Source: Synergistota bacterium (lineage in GTDB: Bacteria > Synergistota > GBS-1). From it: 64,000 nucleotides of DNA. Positions 1 through 7,836 of this stretch are shown here, one piece after another (the stretch's first letter is position 1; the number at the start of each line of letters is the position of its first letter). The DNA is taken from contig JANXBX010000010.1 of NCBI GenBank assembly GCA_025060595.1, forward strand, positions 1 to 64,000, written 5' to 3'. The notes under the pieces are model-generated. The model was not told the origin of the DNA. It made no database searches and worked only from the letters and a program-made list of their open reading frames with translations. The translations under genes and the position numbers were made by a program.

Positions 1-64
1 TATTACCCCTACAAACTAAAAGAACCCTCTTTTTTCCCAAAATCTACCTAACCTCCTAAACAAT

Positions 65-490
65 CTACTTGAAAGTCAAAACCATTATACCAGAAATGGT
101 AAGAAGCATACCCAAGATGTTTTTTATCGAAAGGCTCTCCATCCCTAACATAAGGCTTATAAGGACACCAAAAAGAGGAGATGTAAAAGCTATGGGGAGA
201 ACCTTCCCAATATTACCTGTCTTTAATGCAGTGTAAAACATCGCTATTCCCAATGCTCCAGCAAGAAGTCCTCCGCCAAAGGCAACAAGTAAAAATGGCT
301 TTAAGCCAGCCCTAAATGCAGTTTGAATATTAGGCCAGGCAAGAAAAAGCAAAATTATGAGGGAAATAGATGTTCTCATAGCTGCACCCACAAATGGAGG
401 GATATTTCCAAGAGCAAGCCCCTTCTTCTCAAAGAAGCTACCTATTCCCCAACAAGCTGCCGCAAGTAGAGCGAAAAGTTCAGCTTTCAT
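65..490 (-). CDS. EamA/DMT-family membrane transporter, single-domain form
   Basis: A 141-residue, almost entirely hydrophobic protein with about five predicted transmembrane helices. The start MKAELFALLAAACWGIGSFF and the GALGIAMFYTALKTGN segment are typical of one EamA repeat. Usual DMT permeases have two repeats (about 290 residues), so this is the half-size form that would have to pair as a homo- or heterodimer. The start ATG has a GGAGGGAGCAAG leader, a good SD. The gene lies 44 bp downstream of galE with an extended -10 box at the galE stop, so it may have its own promoter. The substrate (metabolite or drug export/import) cannot be read from the sequence. Confidence 0.8.
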   Translation of the reverse strand: MKAELFALLAAACWGIGSFFEKKGLALGNIPPFVGAAMRTSISLIILLFLAWPNIQTAFRAGLKPFLLVAFGGGLLAGALGIAMFYTALKTGNIGKVLPIAFTSPLFGVLISLMLGMESLSIKNILGMLLTISGIMVLTFK

Positions 491-528
491 CTTGCTCCCT
501 CCTTCAAATTAAGCTAAAGCTCTCTTTA

Positions 529-537
529 ATTATATCA
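529..537 (-). promoter_or_regulatory. Extended -10 promoter for the EamA gene
   Basis: On the minus strand the sequence reads TGATATAAT, a perfect extended -10 (TGn-TATAAT). Its TGA is also the stop codon of galE. No good -35 lies 17 bp upstream. Transcription would begin about 40 bp before the EamA start codon. Confidence 0.45.
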
Positions 538-1515
538 GATACCCTTTCTCAATTCCCAAAGATATGCGGTTTTAATTATATCTTTAATATCAGTAAACTC
601 AGGGGCCCATCCCAAGACCTTTCTGGCTTTTGAGGCATCTGCAATGAGCACCGGAGGATCTCCAGGTCTTCTATCTCCTATTACAAACCTAACCTTACGC
701 CCGGTAACTTCCTCAACAGCCCTTATAACCTCCTTAACTGAAAAACCCCTTCCTATACCCAAATTAAAAACATCGGAATTCCCACCGTTGAAAAGATACT
801 CTAAAGCCAATATATGAGCCTTAGCTAAATCGCTAACGTGAATATAGTCTCTAATGCACGTTCCATCAGGTGTATTATAATCATCACCGAAAATCTCAAG
901 ATGCTCTACCTTACCTAATGCCACCTTCAAAGTTATTGGTATTAGACGCGTTTCACGTTCATGCCACTCTCCCAATTCCCCTTCAGGGTCAGCCCCAGCT
1001 GCATTGAAATACCTTAAGCTAACATATTTAAGACCATAAGCTAACTCAAAATCCTTTAAAGCATACTCTACGATTAATTTAGATCTACCATAGGGGTTTA
1101 TCGGATCCGTAGGATGCTTTTCATCTATCGGTATCCTCAAGGGATTCCCATAAACTGCACAAGTTGAGGAAAAAATAAAATATTTAACGTTACTTTCTAT
1201 CGCTTTTTTAAGCAAAATTAACGTATTATTAACATTATTTATGTAATATTTAATAGGCTCACTTACTGACTCGCCTACATCAGCAAAAGCAGAAAAATGC
1301 ATAATAGCTTTTACCCTATAATTTTTAAAAATCAACCCAAGCAAAGCCTCATCGCCTATATCGCCAAGGATAAACTTCCCCCACTTAACAAAGCCTTCCC
1401 TTCCATTAACAAGGTTATCGACAACTATCGTCTTATATCCCTTTAGATTTAAAAGCTTATTCACATGAGAACCTATATATCCGGCTCCACCAGTAACAAG
1501 CACATATTCATCCAT
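535..1515 (-). CDS. galE: UDP-glucose 4-epimerase
   Basis: Short-chain dehydrogenase-type NAD-binding epimerase that interconverts UDP-glucose and UDP-galactose for surface glycans. It has the Rossmann motif GGAGYIG near the N-terminus, the catalytic Ser in SSTCAVYG (Ser117), and the YxxxK pair in PYGRSK (Tyr142, Lys146). About 326 residues is the normal family length. Upstream in-frame ATGs at 1524, 1527 and 1536 would add up to seven residues. None has a clear SD, while AAAGGG lies 12 bp before the chosen ATG, so the start is uncertain. It ends the polysaccharide block that starts with the MurJ-like flippase, 101 bp after the nucleotide-sugar dehydrogenase. A UDP-N-acetylhexosamine 4-epimerase role is also possible. 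Confidence 0.9.
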   Translation of the reverse strand: MDEYVLVTGGAGYIGSHVNKLLNLKGYKTIVVDNLVNGREGFVKWGKFILGDIGDEALLGLIFKNYRVKAIMHFSAFADVGESVSEPIKYYINNVNNTLILLKKAIESNVKYFIFSSTCAVYGNPLRIPIDEKHPTDPINPYGRSKLIVEYALKDFELAYGLKYVSLRYFNAAGADPEGELGEWHERETRLIPITLKVALGKVEHLEIFGDDYNTPDGTCIRDYIHVSDLAKAHILALEYLFNGGNSDVFNLGIGRGFSVKEVIRAVEEVTGRKVRFVIGDRRPGDPPVLIADASKARKVLGWAPEFTDIKDIIKTAYLWELRKGI

Positions 1516-1616
1516 CTTAACCATCATCCCTTTCATTAATACTGATTTCGATTACCGCTATCCCTCAAATTCTGAATACCCGAATAGCTTCAAGTTAATA
1601 TAAAATCTTTGACACC

Positions 1617-2933
1617 TTATAACCTCCAGTAAATAAACCCCTCTCTTTGAGCATCCTCTTTCTCAAAAACTCCTTTCACATCTATCAATATAGGTGGCTC
1701 CGTTAAAACTCCCTTCAGATAGCTTAAGCTGAGATTTTCTAAAAACTCCCTATGTTTCACTGCTAAAATCACAGCCTCATAGGGGCTAAAGCCTTCTATA
1801 TCTTCTATTAAATCTATACCATATTCCTCCGAAACTTCTTCCTTCTTGGCAACCGGATCGTATACGAAAACCTTAATAGAGTAACTTCTTAACTCCTCAA
1901 TCATATCAAAAACCTTGCTGTTTCTAATATCTGGCACGTTTTCCTTGAAGGTAATACCAAGAACAAGAGCTTTAGCATCTTTTACCGGCTTATTAGCGTT
2001 AATAATCAGCTTAACGATCTCATGAGCTATATATCTAGGGATGCTTTCATTAACTCTCCTTCCAGATAGAATCAGCTCAGGCATATGGCCAGCCTCTAAA
2101 GCCTTATAAGCTAGGTAATAGGGATCTACAGGAATACAATGTCCCCCAACTAGTCCTGGCTCAAATTTTATAAAGTTCCATTTCGTCTCCGCCGCTTTCA
2201 AAACCTCCCTAGTATCCAAGTTCAGCTTATGAAATATTAAAGCTAACTCATTTATCAAGGCTATGTTTATATCCCTTTGAATGTTCTCTATTACCTTTGC
2301 AGCTTCAGCCGTCCTTATACTACTAGCCTTATAAACGCCAGCCAAACAAACCTTAGAGTAAACTTGGGATATTAACTCTAAGGTTTCTTGAGTATCACCA
2401 GCTACAACTTTTATAACCTTATCCAAGCCATGATTTTTATCACCTGGGTTAACTCTCTCTGGGGAATATCCAACCCAAAAGTCTCGCTTCCAAACCATTT
2501 TGCTTTCCTTTTCCAATATAGGTATACATATCTCTTCTGTAGCCCCAGGAAATACCGTAGACTCATAGACAATCACGCTTCCCTTTTGCAAATTTTTACC
2601 AACGATGGTAGAGGCCCCTCTTAAAAAAGCTAGATCTGGGTTTTTCAACTTATCAACTGGGGTAGGTACAGCTACTATTATAAACTTACAACCCTTGATA
2701 ATCTCAGGATCAGAGGAAAAAAATACCTTTGCCTTCCTTAACTCCTCCTCGCTTACCTCAAAAGAGCTATCAATACCCCTCTTTAACTCCTCTATCCTCT
2801 TCTTATTGATATCAAACCCTACTACATTAAAATGCCTCGAAAAGCTCACAGCTAAAGGTAGTCCCACATATCCAAGCCCAACCACACAAATCTTTTCACT
2901 TCCAGAAAGCAAATCCTCAATCTTTAACATCAT
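1617..2933 (-). CDS. Nucleotide-sugar dehydrogenase (WecC/TviB type)
   Basis: NAD-dependent four-electron oxidation of a UDP-hexose or UDP-N-acetylhexosamine to the uronic acid, for an acidic surface polysaccharide. It has N-terminal GLGYVG (residues 19-24), a central dimerisation region, the catalytic cysteine in GGHCIPVDP (Cys266), and a C-terminal UDP-binding part with LGITFKENVPDIRNS. The LGITFKENVPDIR wording favours the UDP-HexNAc dehydrogenase group over UDP-glucose dehydrogenase, so the substrate is inference. I chose the ATG at 2933 because it forms an ATGA overlap with the upstream glycosyltransferase stop and has GGGGG eight bases before it. A longer in-frame start at 2960 would lie inside that gene. 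438 residues. Confidence 0.88.
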   Translation of the reverse strand: MMLKIEDLLSGSEKICVVGLGYVGLPLAVSFSRHFNVVGFDINKKRIEELKRGIDSSFEVSEEELRKAKVFFSSDPEIIKGCKFIIVAVPTPVDKLKNPDLAFLRGASTIVGKNLQKGSVIVYESTVFPGATEEICIPILEKESKMVWKRDFWVGYSPERVNPGDKNHGLDKVIKVVAGDTQETLELISQVYSKVCLAGVYKASSIRTAEAAKVIENIQRDINIALINELALIFHKLNLDTREVLKAAETKWNFIKFEPGLVGGHCIPVDPYYLAYKALEAGHMPELILSGRRVNESIPRYIAHEIVKLIINANKPVKDAKALVLGITFKENVPDIRNSKVFDMIEELRSYSIKVFVYDPVAKKEEVSEEYGIDLIEDIEGFSPYEAVILAVKHREFLENLSLSYLKGVLTEPPILIDVKGVFEKEDAQREGFIYWRL

Positions 2934-4177
2934 AAGTAATCCCCCAAGATCTCCTGCCACTTTTTAGCTATTACCTTTATATCAAAATCCTTTGCCCTTT
3001 CCTTACCTTTCTGAGAATAACCCTTCCTTAAACCTTCATCAAGTAAAAGCTTCTTAACTACATCAACCCACATCCTCTCTTTATCATCCAAAGGCTCACT
3101 AGCACCCTTAAAACTACCATCAAAAACAGGCATCAAAACACCATAATCCGCAAACTCAGGAACCTCAGTCTGATACTCAAAATCCGTATCAGGTGCCAAA
3201 ACCTCCCTAGGACCACTCCTACAATCAGAAGATATAACAGGAACACCACAAGCTAAAGCCTCAACCAAAACATTAGGAAGCCCTTCCCATAAAGAAGGAA
3301 AAAGAAAAAGAGCAGAGTTAGAAACAAACTTAAACGGATTCCTATGAAAACCTAAAAAGTAAACATCAAAGCCAGAAGAAAGCTCATCCCTATCCCAAAG
3401 ATAGGTCCTTAAATTAAGCTCCTCAGAAAGCTTAACTAAATAACCCTTTAACTCCCCATCACCTAAAATAACAAGCTTAAGATCAGGAAAATCACACTTC
3501 AAAGCCTTAAATATCCTCAACAAATACCACTGACCCTTAGCTTTAGTAAGCCTTCCTACTGTTATAAGCACAGGATAACTAAAAATACCACAATGCTCAC
3601 CCAAATCCTCCCTAACACCTAAAGAGATCTCATCAAAATAAATAGGATTGTAGATTACCTTAATTTTATAAGGATCGATATTATAATTCTTAACCATGTC
3701 CCACTTAACAGATTCAGATGCCGCTACCAAGACATCAGCCTTATTGTAAATAAGCTTAAAAGCCAATTTATACAGAGCCACAACAACCTTTTTTGTCAAG
3801 CCTTGTCCCCAAAAGGGGCTATTTAAAATATCCAAAGTATAATTAGAACGAAAAGAAACAAATATCCTTTCTTCTGGAAACTTTGTCAGTAAATTATACA
3901 AATTTGCTGGCTCAAGCAAGCTAATGGTCAAATTTGGCTTCAGCTTTTTCTTTATCTTTCTTATTCTGTATATTCTAAAGGGTAAATTGAGAAACTTCTT
4001 AAACAGGCTTTGAGAAGCTGGGCTATTTATGCAAAAAACCTTCTCCTCAGGCATAGGATAGTCTATTAGGTTTTCAAAGGTAATAAAGCCATCGAAACCT
4101 AACGCCTTAAACAAATTTACAGCAACTCGCTCTGCCCCACCCCTACCAAGATGAGGAATAAGAATAAGCTTAGTCAT
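2930..4177 (-). CDS. Glycosyltransferase family 4 (GT-B fold)
   Basis: Cytoplasmic glycosyltransferase that would add one sugar to a lipid-linked glycan. N-terminal acceptor domain with HLGRGGAERV (residues 9-18). C-terminal nucleotide-sugar domain with VGRLTKAKG (207-215) and the EX7E pair Glu298/Glu306 in SLWEGLPNVLVEAL. 415 residues is a normal GT4 length. The SD is GGAGG nine bases before ATG. It overlaps the dehydrogenase gene by 4 bp and follows the methyltransferase gene by 27 bp, so it is cotranscribed with the polysaccharide genes. Donor and acceptor sugars are not predictable here. The codons in 2990-3600 look more repetitive and A-rich than the flanks. Confidence 0.88.
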   Translation of the reverse strand: MTKLILIPHLGRGGAERVAVNLFKALGFDGFITFENLIDYPMPEEKVFCINSPASQSLFKKFLNLPFRIYRIRKIKKKLKPNLTISLLEPANLYNLLTKFPEERIFVSFRSNYTLDILNSPFWGQGLTKKVVVALYKLAFKLIYNKADVLVAASESVKWDMVKNYNIDPYKIKVIYNPIYFDEISLGVREDLGEHCGIFSYPVLITVGRLTKAKGQWYLLRIFKALKCDFPDLKLVILGDGELKGYLVKLSEELNLRTYLWDRDELSSGFDVYFLGFHRNPFKFVSNSALFLFPSLWEGLPNVLVEALACGVPVISSDCRSGPREVLAPDTDFEYQTEVPEFADYGVLMPVFDGSFKGASEPLDDKERMWVDVVKKLLLDEGLRKGYSQKGKERAKDFDIKVIAKKWQEILGDYL

Positions 4178-4204
4178 AAGATAATGCCTCCTTCACAATA
4201 TATC

Positions 4205-5209
4205 TTAATCAACATATCCCTGAAAATATAAACAGGGTCCTTCATCCTTTAAAGCGGACACTAAATATAAAACCATGCAGATAGGGCTATATATTAAATT
4301 TCTCAATCTTTTAACAACCAATAGGCTTTCACTTAAAAAGCTGTTAGAGTCTTTCAACTTGCTTATCGACTCTAGATCAACTGCCTCAGCAATATGTTTA
4401 TCAGCAACTAACTTTTCTTTTAAACACCTCTTCAACTTCGGCCCCAAAGAACCCAGAACAATAAAATCTATAAAGGGGCTGTAGTCTCTAAGCCTTCTAT
4501 CCACAGATTTGACACTCAAATTGCCATATCCAAGATTAGCAAAACATCTAAGTAAGCTATTTTTACTAAACCATAAGAAATGATGAGGAGGCTTATCCCC
4601 AGTAAAATACTTTCTATCCATTTTAACAAACAACCTCTCCCTATTTGGGACGCTACCAGCTATCCAGCCTCCGGGTTTCAATAATTTCTTAACGGTCTCT
4701 AAGAACTCCCTAGGTCTATCTTGGTGCTCTAAAACCTCAAAGAAGGTTATTACATCAAACTTAAGCCCATCTTTATCAGCGAACTTCGCAAACTCCTCAA
4801 GACTCATAGCAAACGTATTCTCTAAACCCCATTTCTCTTTACAAACCTTTATAGATTTGCTATCGAAGTCTATACCCCAAACCTCATAACCAGCTCTCCT
4901 TGCCTCCTTTAAAAACACCCCATCACCACAACCTATATCAAGAAGCCTACCAGACTTCACTGGTATAAATTTGAAAAACATCTCGTGATTTTTTCCTATC
5001 TTCTCCCTTAAACCTATGTGAAAAGCGGCATAAGATTTCTCTACCTCCTGTTCGTAATAACACGGAATGATCTTCAAAGGCTCCCACCACTCAAGGTAAC
5101 AGGAATCACAGCTATAAAGCTTATATTCCTGGTTATTAAAGGAGGAAACGTAAGTTTCAATGAAAGATTCATCGCTCCTTAAATTTCCACAGATAGGGCA
5201 TTTAGGCAT
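4205..5209 (-). CDS. Class I SAM-dependent methyltransferase with N-terminal zinc ribbon
   Basis: Two cysteine pairs (Cys4/Cys7 and Cys34/Cys37, CPIC and CDSC) make a zinc ribbon at the N-terminus. A SAM-binding motif DIGCGDG (91-97) and the post-I acidic residue in VWGIDFD follow, then FFEVLEHQDRP, the usual motif II region of the Methyltransf_11/23 group. The last 80 residues are less conserved and end in a hydrophobic stretch. Set between a flippase and a GT4 enzyme, it probably methylates a sugar or lipid-linked glycan. The zinc ribbon is common in sugar C-methyltransferases. SD GGAGG seven bases before ATG. It abuts the flippase gene. Confidence 0.82.
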   Translation of the reverse strand: MPKCPICGNLRSDESFIETYVSSFNNQEYKLYSCDSCYLEWWEPLKIIPCYYEQEVEKSYAAFHIGLREKIGKNHEMFFKFIPVKSGRLLDIGCGDGVFLKEARRAGYEVWGIDFDSKSIKVCKEKWGLENTFAMSLEEFAKFADKDGLKFDVITFFEVLEHQDRPREFLETVKKLLKPGGWIAGSVPNRERLFVKMDRKYFTGDKPPHHFLWFSKNSLLRCFANLGYGNLSVKSVDRRLRDYSPFIDFIVLGSLGPKLKRCLKEKLVADKHIAEAVDLESISKLKDSNSFLSESLLVVKRLRNLIYSPICMVLYLVSALKDEGPCLYFQGYVD

Positions 5210-6568
5210 TCAAACACCTCCTCTCTTCAAACCTATATACCCTATTGAACAGAGAAAAAGATAAGAAAAAAATGTGCCTAGACAAATCCCAACAATCCCT
5301 AAGCCTAATTCTATCATAAAGAGATAGTTTAACACACCATTTAAAAGAACCCCTGAAAAAGCTATCATGACTAAGCCTCTCATCTTCCCTCTTATTTGAA
5401 AAACCCTGTAAACGATAGGCCACAAAAACATAAAAGGAAAGCTTAAAGAGTAAAACCTTAAAGCACTAGATGTTAAATCTATATCTACCTTTGAAAAAGC
5501 ACCATAACCAAAAAGAAGCCTTACAATTAGCCCTGAAAAAGCAAAGAGGAAAATAGAGAGGGGAACAGTTATCAAAAGCAGTTTTTCTATATAGAAGTTA
5601 AGCTTTTCAAGGCTTCCCCTTGCCTCAGAAAGGCTCGTCATCGCAACATTTTCTATTTTCAAAATGCCCTTTAATCCGGTTAGTATAACAAGACCATAAG
5701 ACAAGGCAGAAACGGACCTTTCCGGCAAGATAGAAGCAAAGGCTCTATCTACCATTATGTAAAGGTGAAATACACCGTAAAGTATGGAAAGCTGAAAAAA
5801 ACACTTTAAGATGGTTTTTACTTTCTCATCTTTATAAAACCTTAGATGGAAAAACTCCCTACCTTTGAAGGTTATAAATAAGGTTCCAATTAACTGAGAA
5901 AGGGCAAGGCTTAAGGGCAAAACCCAATAATCCCTGAAAGCTAAAAGTCCGAAAAGAATCATCAAAAAAGAGGAAAGTGAGATTATAAATTCAGCCACAA
6001 AATAAGCTGTAAATCTTCTTAAGCTTCTTAAAACCGCTCCAAAATGTTGAAAAATAAAAGAGAAAAAGAGATAAGGAAGCAGAAGTAAATAAGAAACCTT
6101 AAGATAATTTAAAGCTTCCTCTTTAAAACCAAGGGGAATCTTTAATATAAGAGGCATAAGCAAAAAGGCAAAAACTGAGGAAAGTATCGCTAAAGTCAAA
6201 GCAAAGGCAAATAAAAAACCAGAAAGCCTTTTAAACTCCCCCATGTTTTCCTGTCTTGCTTTAACGAGGTTCGGAACACCAATAGACTCAAAAACATCAG
6301 AGAATATAATAAAAATGCCAAGTAAAGAGAGAGCCATAAAATAACCATCCGTTTTAGCACTGAAGCCAAGGAGAACGGCAATAGCTACATTTTTTAAATA
6401 ACCTATTCCACGAGCTAAAAGATTTAAAAAAGAGGATCTTATGACCGCTTCTAATACCTTTTCTTCCCTTTCTAAATCCCACTTACGAAAGGATCTAATA
6501 GCTTCCTTTAAACTATCAAGCTCTAAAAGCCTGGTAATAGAAAACTTTTTTATAATTTTAAAAAACAA
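5210..6568 (-). CDS. MurJ/MviN-type lipid-linked oligosaccharide flippase
   Basis: Polytopic MOP-superfamily membrane protein with about 12-14 hydrophobic helices. The segment RSSFLNLLARGIGYLKNVAI (residues about 44-63) followed by LGFSAKTDGYFMAL matches the MurJ start. About 50 polar residues precede it. 452 residues is slightly short of typical MurJ (500). In this block the protein could flip lipid II or a surface-polysaccharide lipid carrier; I infer the latter as equally likely. The start is uncertain. The only canonical in-frame start is a TTG at 6568 whose nearest SD (GGGAG) is 18 bases away, while an ATC lies 6 bases after that SD. It is about 80 bp downstream of trxB with no obvious terminator between. 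Confidence 0.78.
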   Translation of the reverse strand: MFFKIIKKFSITRLLELDSLKEAIRSFRKWDLEREEKVLEAVIRSSFLNLLARGIGYLKNVAIAVLLGFSAKTDGYFMALSLLGIFIIFSDVFESIGVPNLVKARQENMGEFKRLSGFLFAFALTLAILSSVFAFLLMPLILKIPLGFKEEALNYLKVSYLLLLPYLFFSFIFQHFGAVLRSLRRFTAYFVAEFIISLSSFLMILFGLLAFRDYWVLPLSLALSQLIGTLFITFKGREFFHLRFYKDEKVKTILKCFFQLSILYGVFHLYIMVDRAFASILPERSVSALSYGLVILTGLKGILKIENVAMTSLSEARGSLEKLNFYIEKLLLITVPLSIFLFAFSGLIVRLLFGYGAFSKVDIDLTSSALRFYSLSFPFMFLWPIVYRVFQIRGKMRGLVMIAFSGVLLNGVLNYLFMIELGLGIVGICLGTFFSYLFLCSIGYIGLKRGGV

Positions 6569-6648
6569 GTTATAAACGATTTTTATCTCCCACCCACAGG
6601 AGAAACCTTAACGGAAAAACCGAAGTTTCAGTGATGAAAATCGCATCG

Positions 6649-7812
6649 CTACAATTGTACATCATTAATTTCCTCCCAACTTGAGAAGGCCTCTTTCTTA
6701 TAGATAAGCTTTCCATCACTAAAGACAAGAAGCGCAGGAAAGGCCTTTATATCCCATTTTGACACTAACCTGGAATATTTATATTTATCAAGGGGGATTA
6801 TATCCTCATGAGGAAGATCCCTCTTGAGCATTCTGTTAACTTCATCAAGAGGATCAAACACGAAAATATACTTTTTGGTAGAAGAAATAACGCTTTCCTC
6901 TATATACTTTTGCTCCCTTATATACCTTTCCGCAGAAACAGCCGCAATGGCACCATCTCCAACCGCAGTCGCTATTTGTCTTAAACCTTTAGATCTCACA
7001 TCACCTGCAGCAAATATACCTTCAACAGAAGTCTCCATCTCTTCGTTAGTTATTATAAAACCATATTCATCAAGCTTTAACAAGCCCTCCACTAAAGAGG
7101 TATTAGGCTTAAGCCCTATATAAACAAATATTCCAGATATGGGGAGTTCCTTAAGCTCACCAGTGGAGAGATTTTCCACAAGCAATCCCTTAACAAAGTT
7201 ATCTCCCTTTATCTCCTTAACGACTGTGTTCCATAAAACCTCAATCTTGGGATTAGAAAAGAGCCTCTCCTGCAAAACTCTTTCGGCCCTAAGAGAATCC
7301 CTTCTATGAATCAAATAGACCTTTGATGCAAACTTCGTGAGATAAAGGGCCTCTTCAACAGCAGTGTTACCTCCTCCAACAACAGCAACTTTCTCATCTG
7401 TATAGAAGGCCCCATCACACACAGCACAATAAGAAACGCCCTTTCCCTTAAACTCCCTCTCTCCTTTAACACCAAGCTCTCTCGGAGATGTACCAGAGGC
7501 AATTATCAATGCCTGAGTTTCAACCTCTCCCCTTGAGGTTATAAGCTTTCTCTCATTCCAATTTATCCCTTTGACTTCCGCAAAGATTATCTTAGCACCA
7601 AAGCCTTCTGCTTGCTTTTTCATCTTTTCTATCAATTCCACTCCTTCTATACCTTCAGGAAAACCAGGATAGTTTTCAACATGGCTTGCAGTAGCTACAA
7701 GCCCACCTAACAAGCTTTTCTCAAACACTTCCACATCAAGTAAAGCTCTTGCAGCATAGATAGCTGAAGTCAAACCTGCTGGACCAGCGCCTATTATCGC
7801 CAAATCAGGCAT
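6649..7812 (-). CDS. trxB: Thioredoxin reductase with C-terminal cysteine-less thioredoxin-like domain
   Basis: FAD- and NADPH-dependent reductase of thioredoxin. GAGPAG FAD motif (residues 8-13), redox CAVC (129-132), second dinucleotide motif GGGNTA (146-151), an HRRDSLRA stretch typical of NADPH 2'-phosphate binding, and AAGDVR near 268. The reductase part ends near residue 301, the usual TrxB length. A further 86 residues carry a pattern seen in thioredoxin folds, with KWDIKAFPALLVFSDGKLIY including a cis-proline-like FP. There is no CxxC: where it would sit the sequence reads VFDPLDEV. The ATG at 7812 is chosen because AGGAGG lies eight bases upstream. A GTG at 7821 overlaps the SD. 387 residues. 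Confidence 0.9.
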   Translation of the reverse strand: MPDLAIIGAGPAGLTSAIYAARALLDVEVFEKSLLGGLVATASHVENYPGFPEGIEGVELIEKMKKQAEGFGAKIIFAEVKGINWNERKLITSRGEVETQALIIASGTSPRELGVKGEREFKGKGVSYCAVCDGAFYTDEKVAVVGGGNTAVEEALYLTKFASKVYLIHRRDSLRAERVLQERLFSNPKIEVLWNTVVKEIKGDNFVKGLLVENLSTGELKELPISGIFVYIGLKPNTSLVEGLLKLDEYGFIITNEEMETSVEGIFAAGDVRSKGLRQIATAVGDGAIAAVSAERYIREQKYIEESVISSTKKYIFVFDPLDEVNRMLKRDLPHEDIIPLDKYKYSRLVSKWDIKAFPALLVFSDGKLIYKKEAFSSWEEINDVQL

Positions 7813-7836
7813 ACCGCTCACCTCCTTTTAAAAGGC

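Noticed and set aside
3100-3620. A-rich, repetitive codon stretch in the GT4 gene as a sign of transfer
   Set aside because: The local base use differs a little but the gene keeps all GT4 motifs, and no repeats, mobile genes or insertion boundaries flank it.
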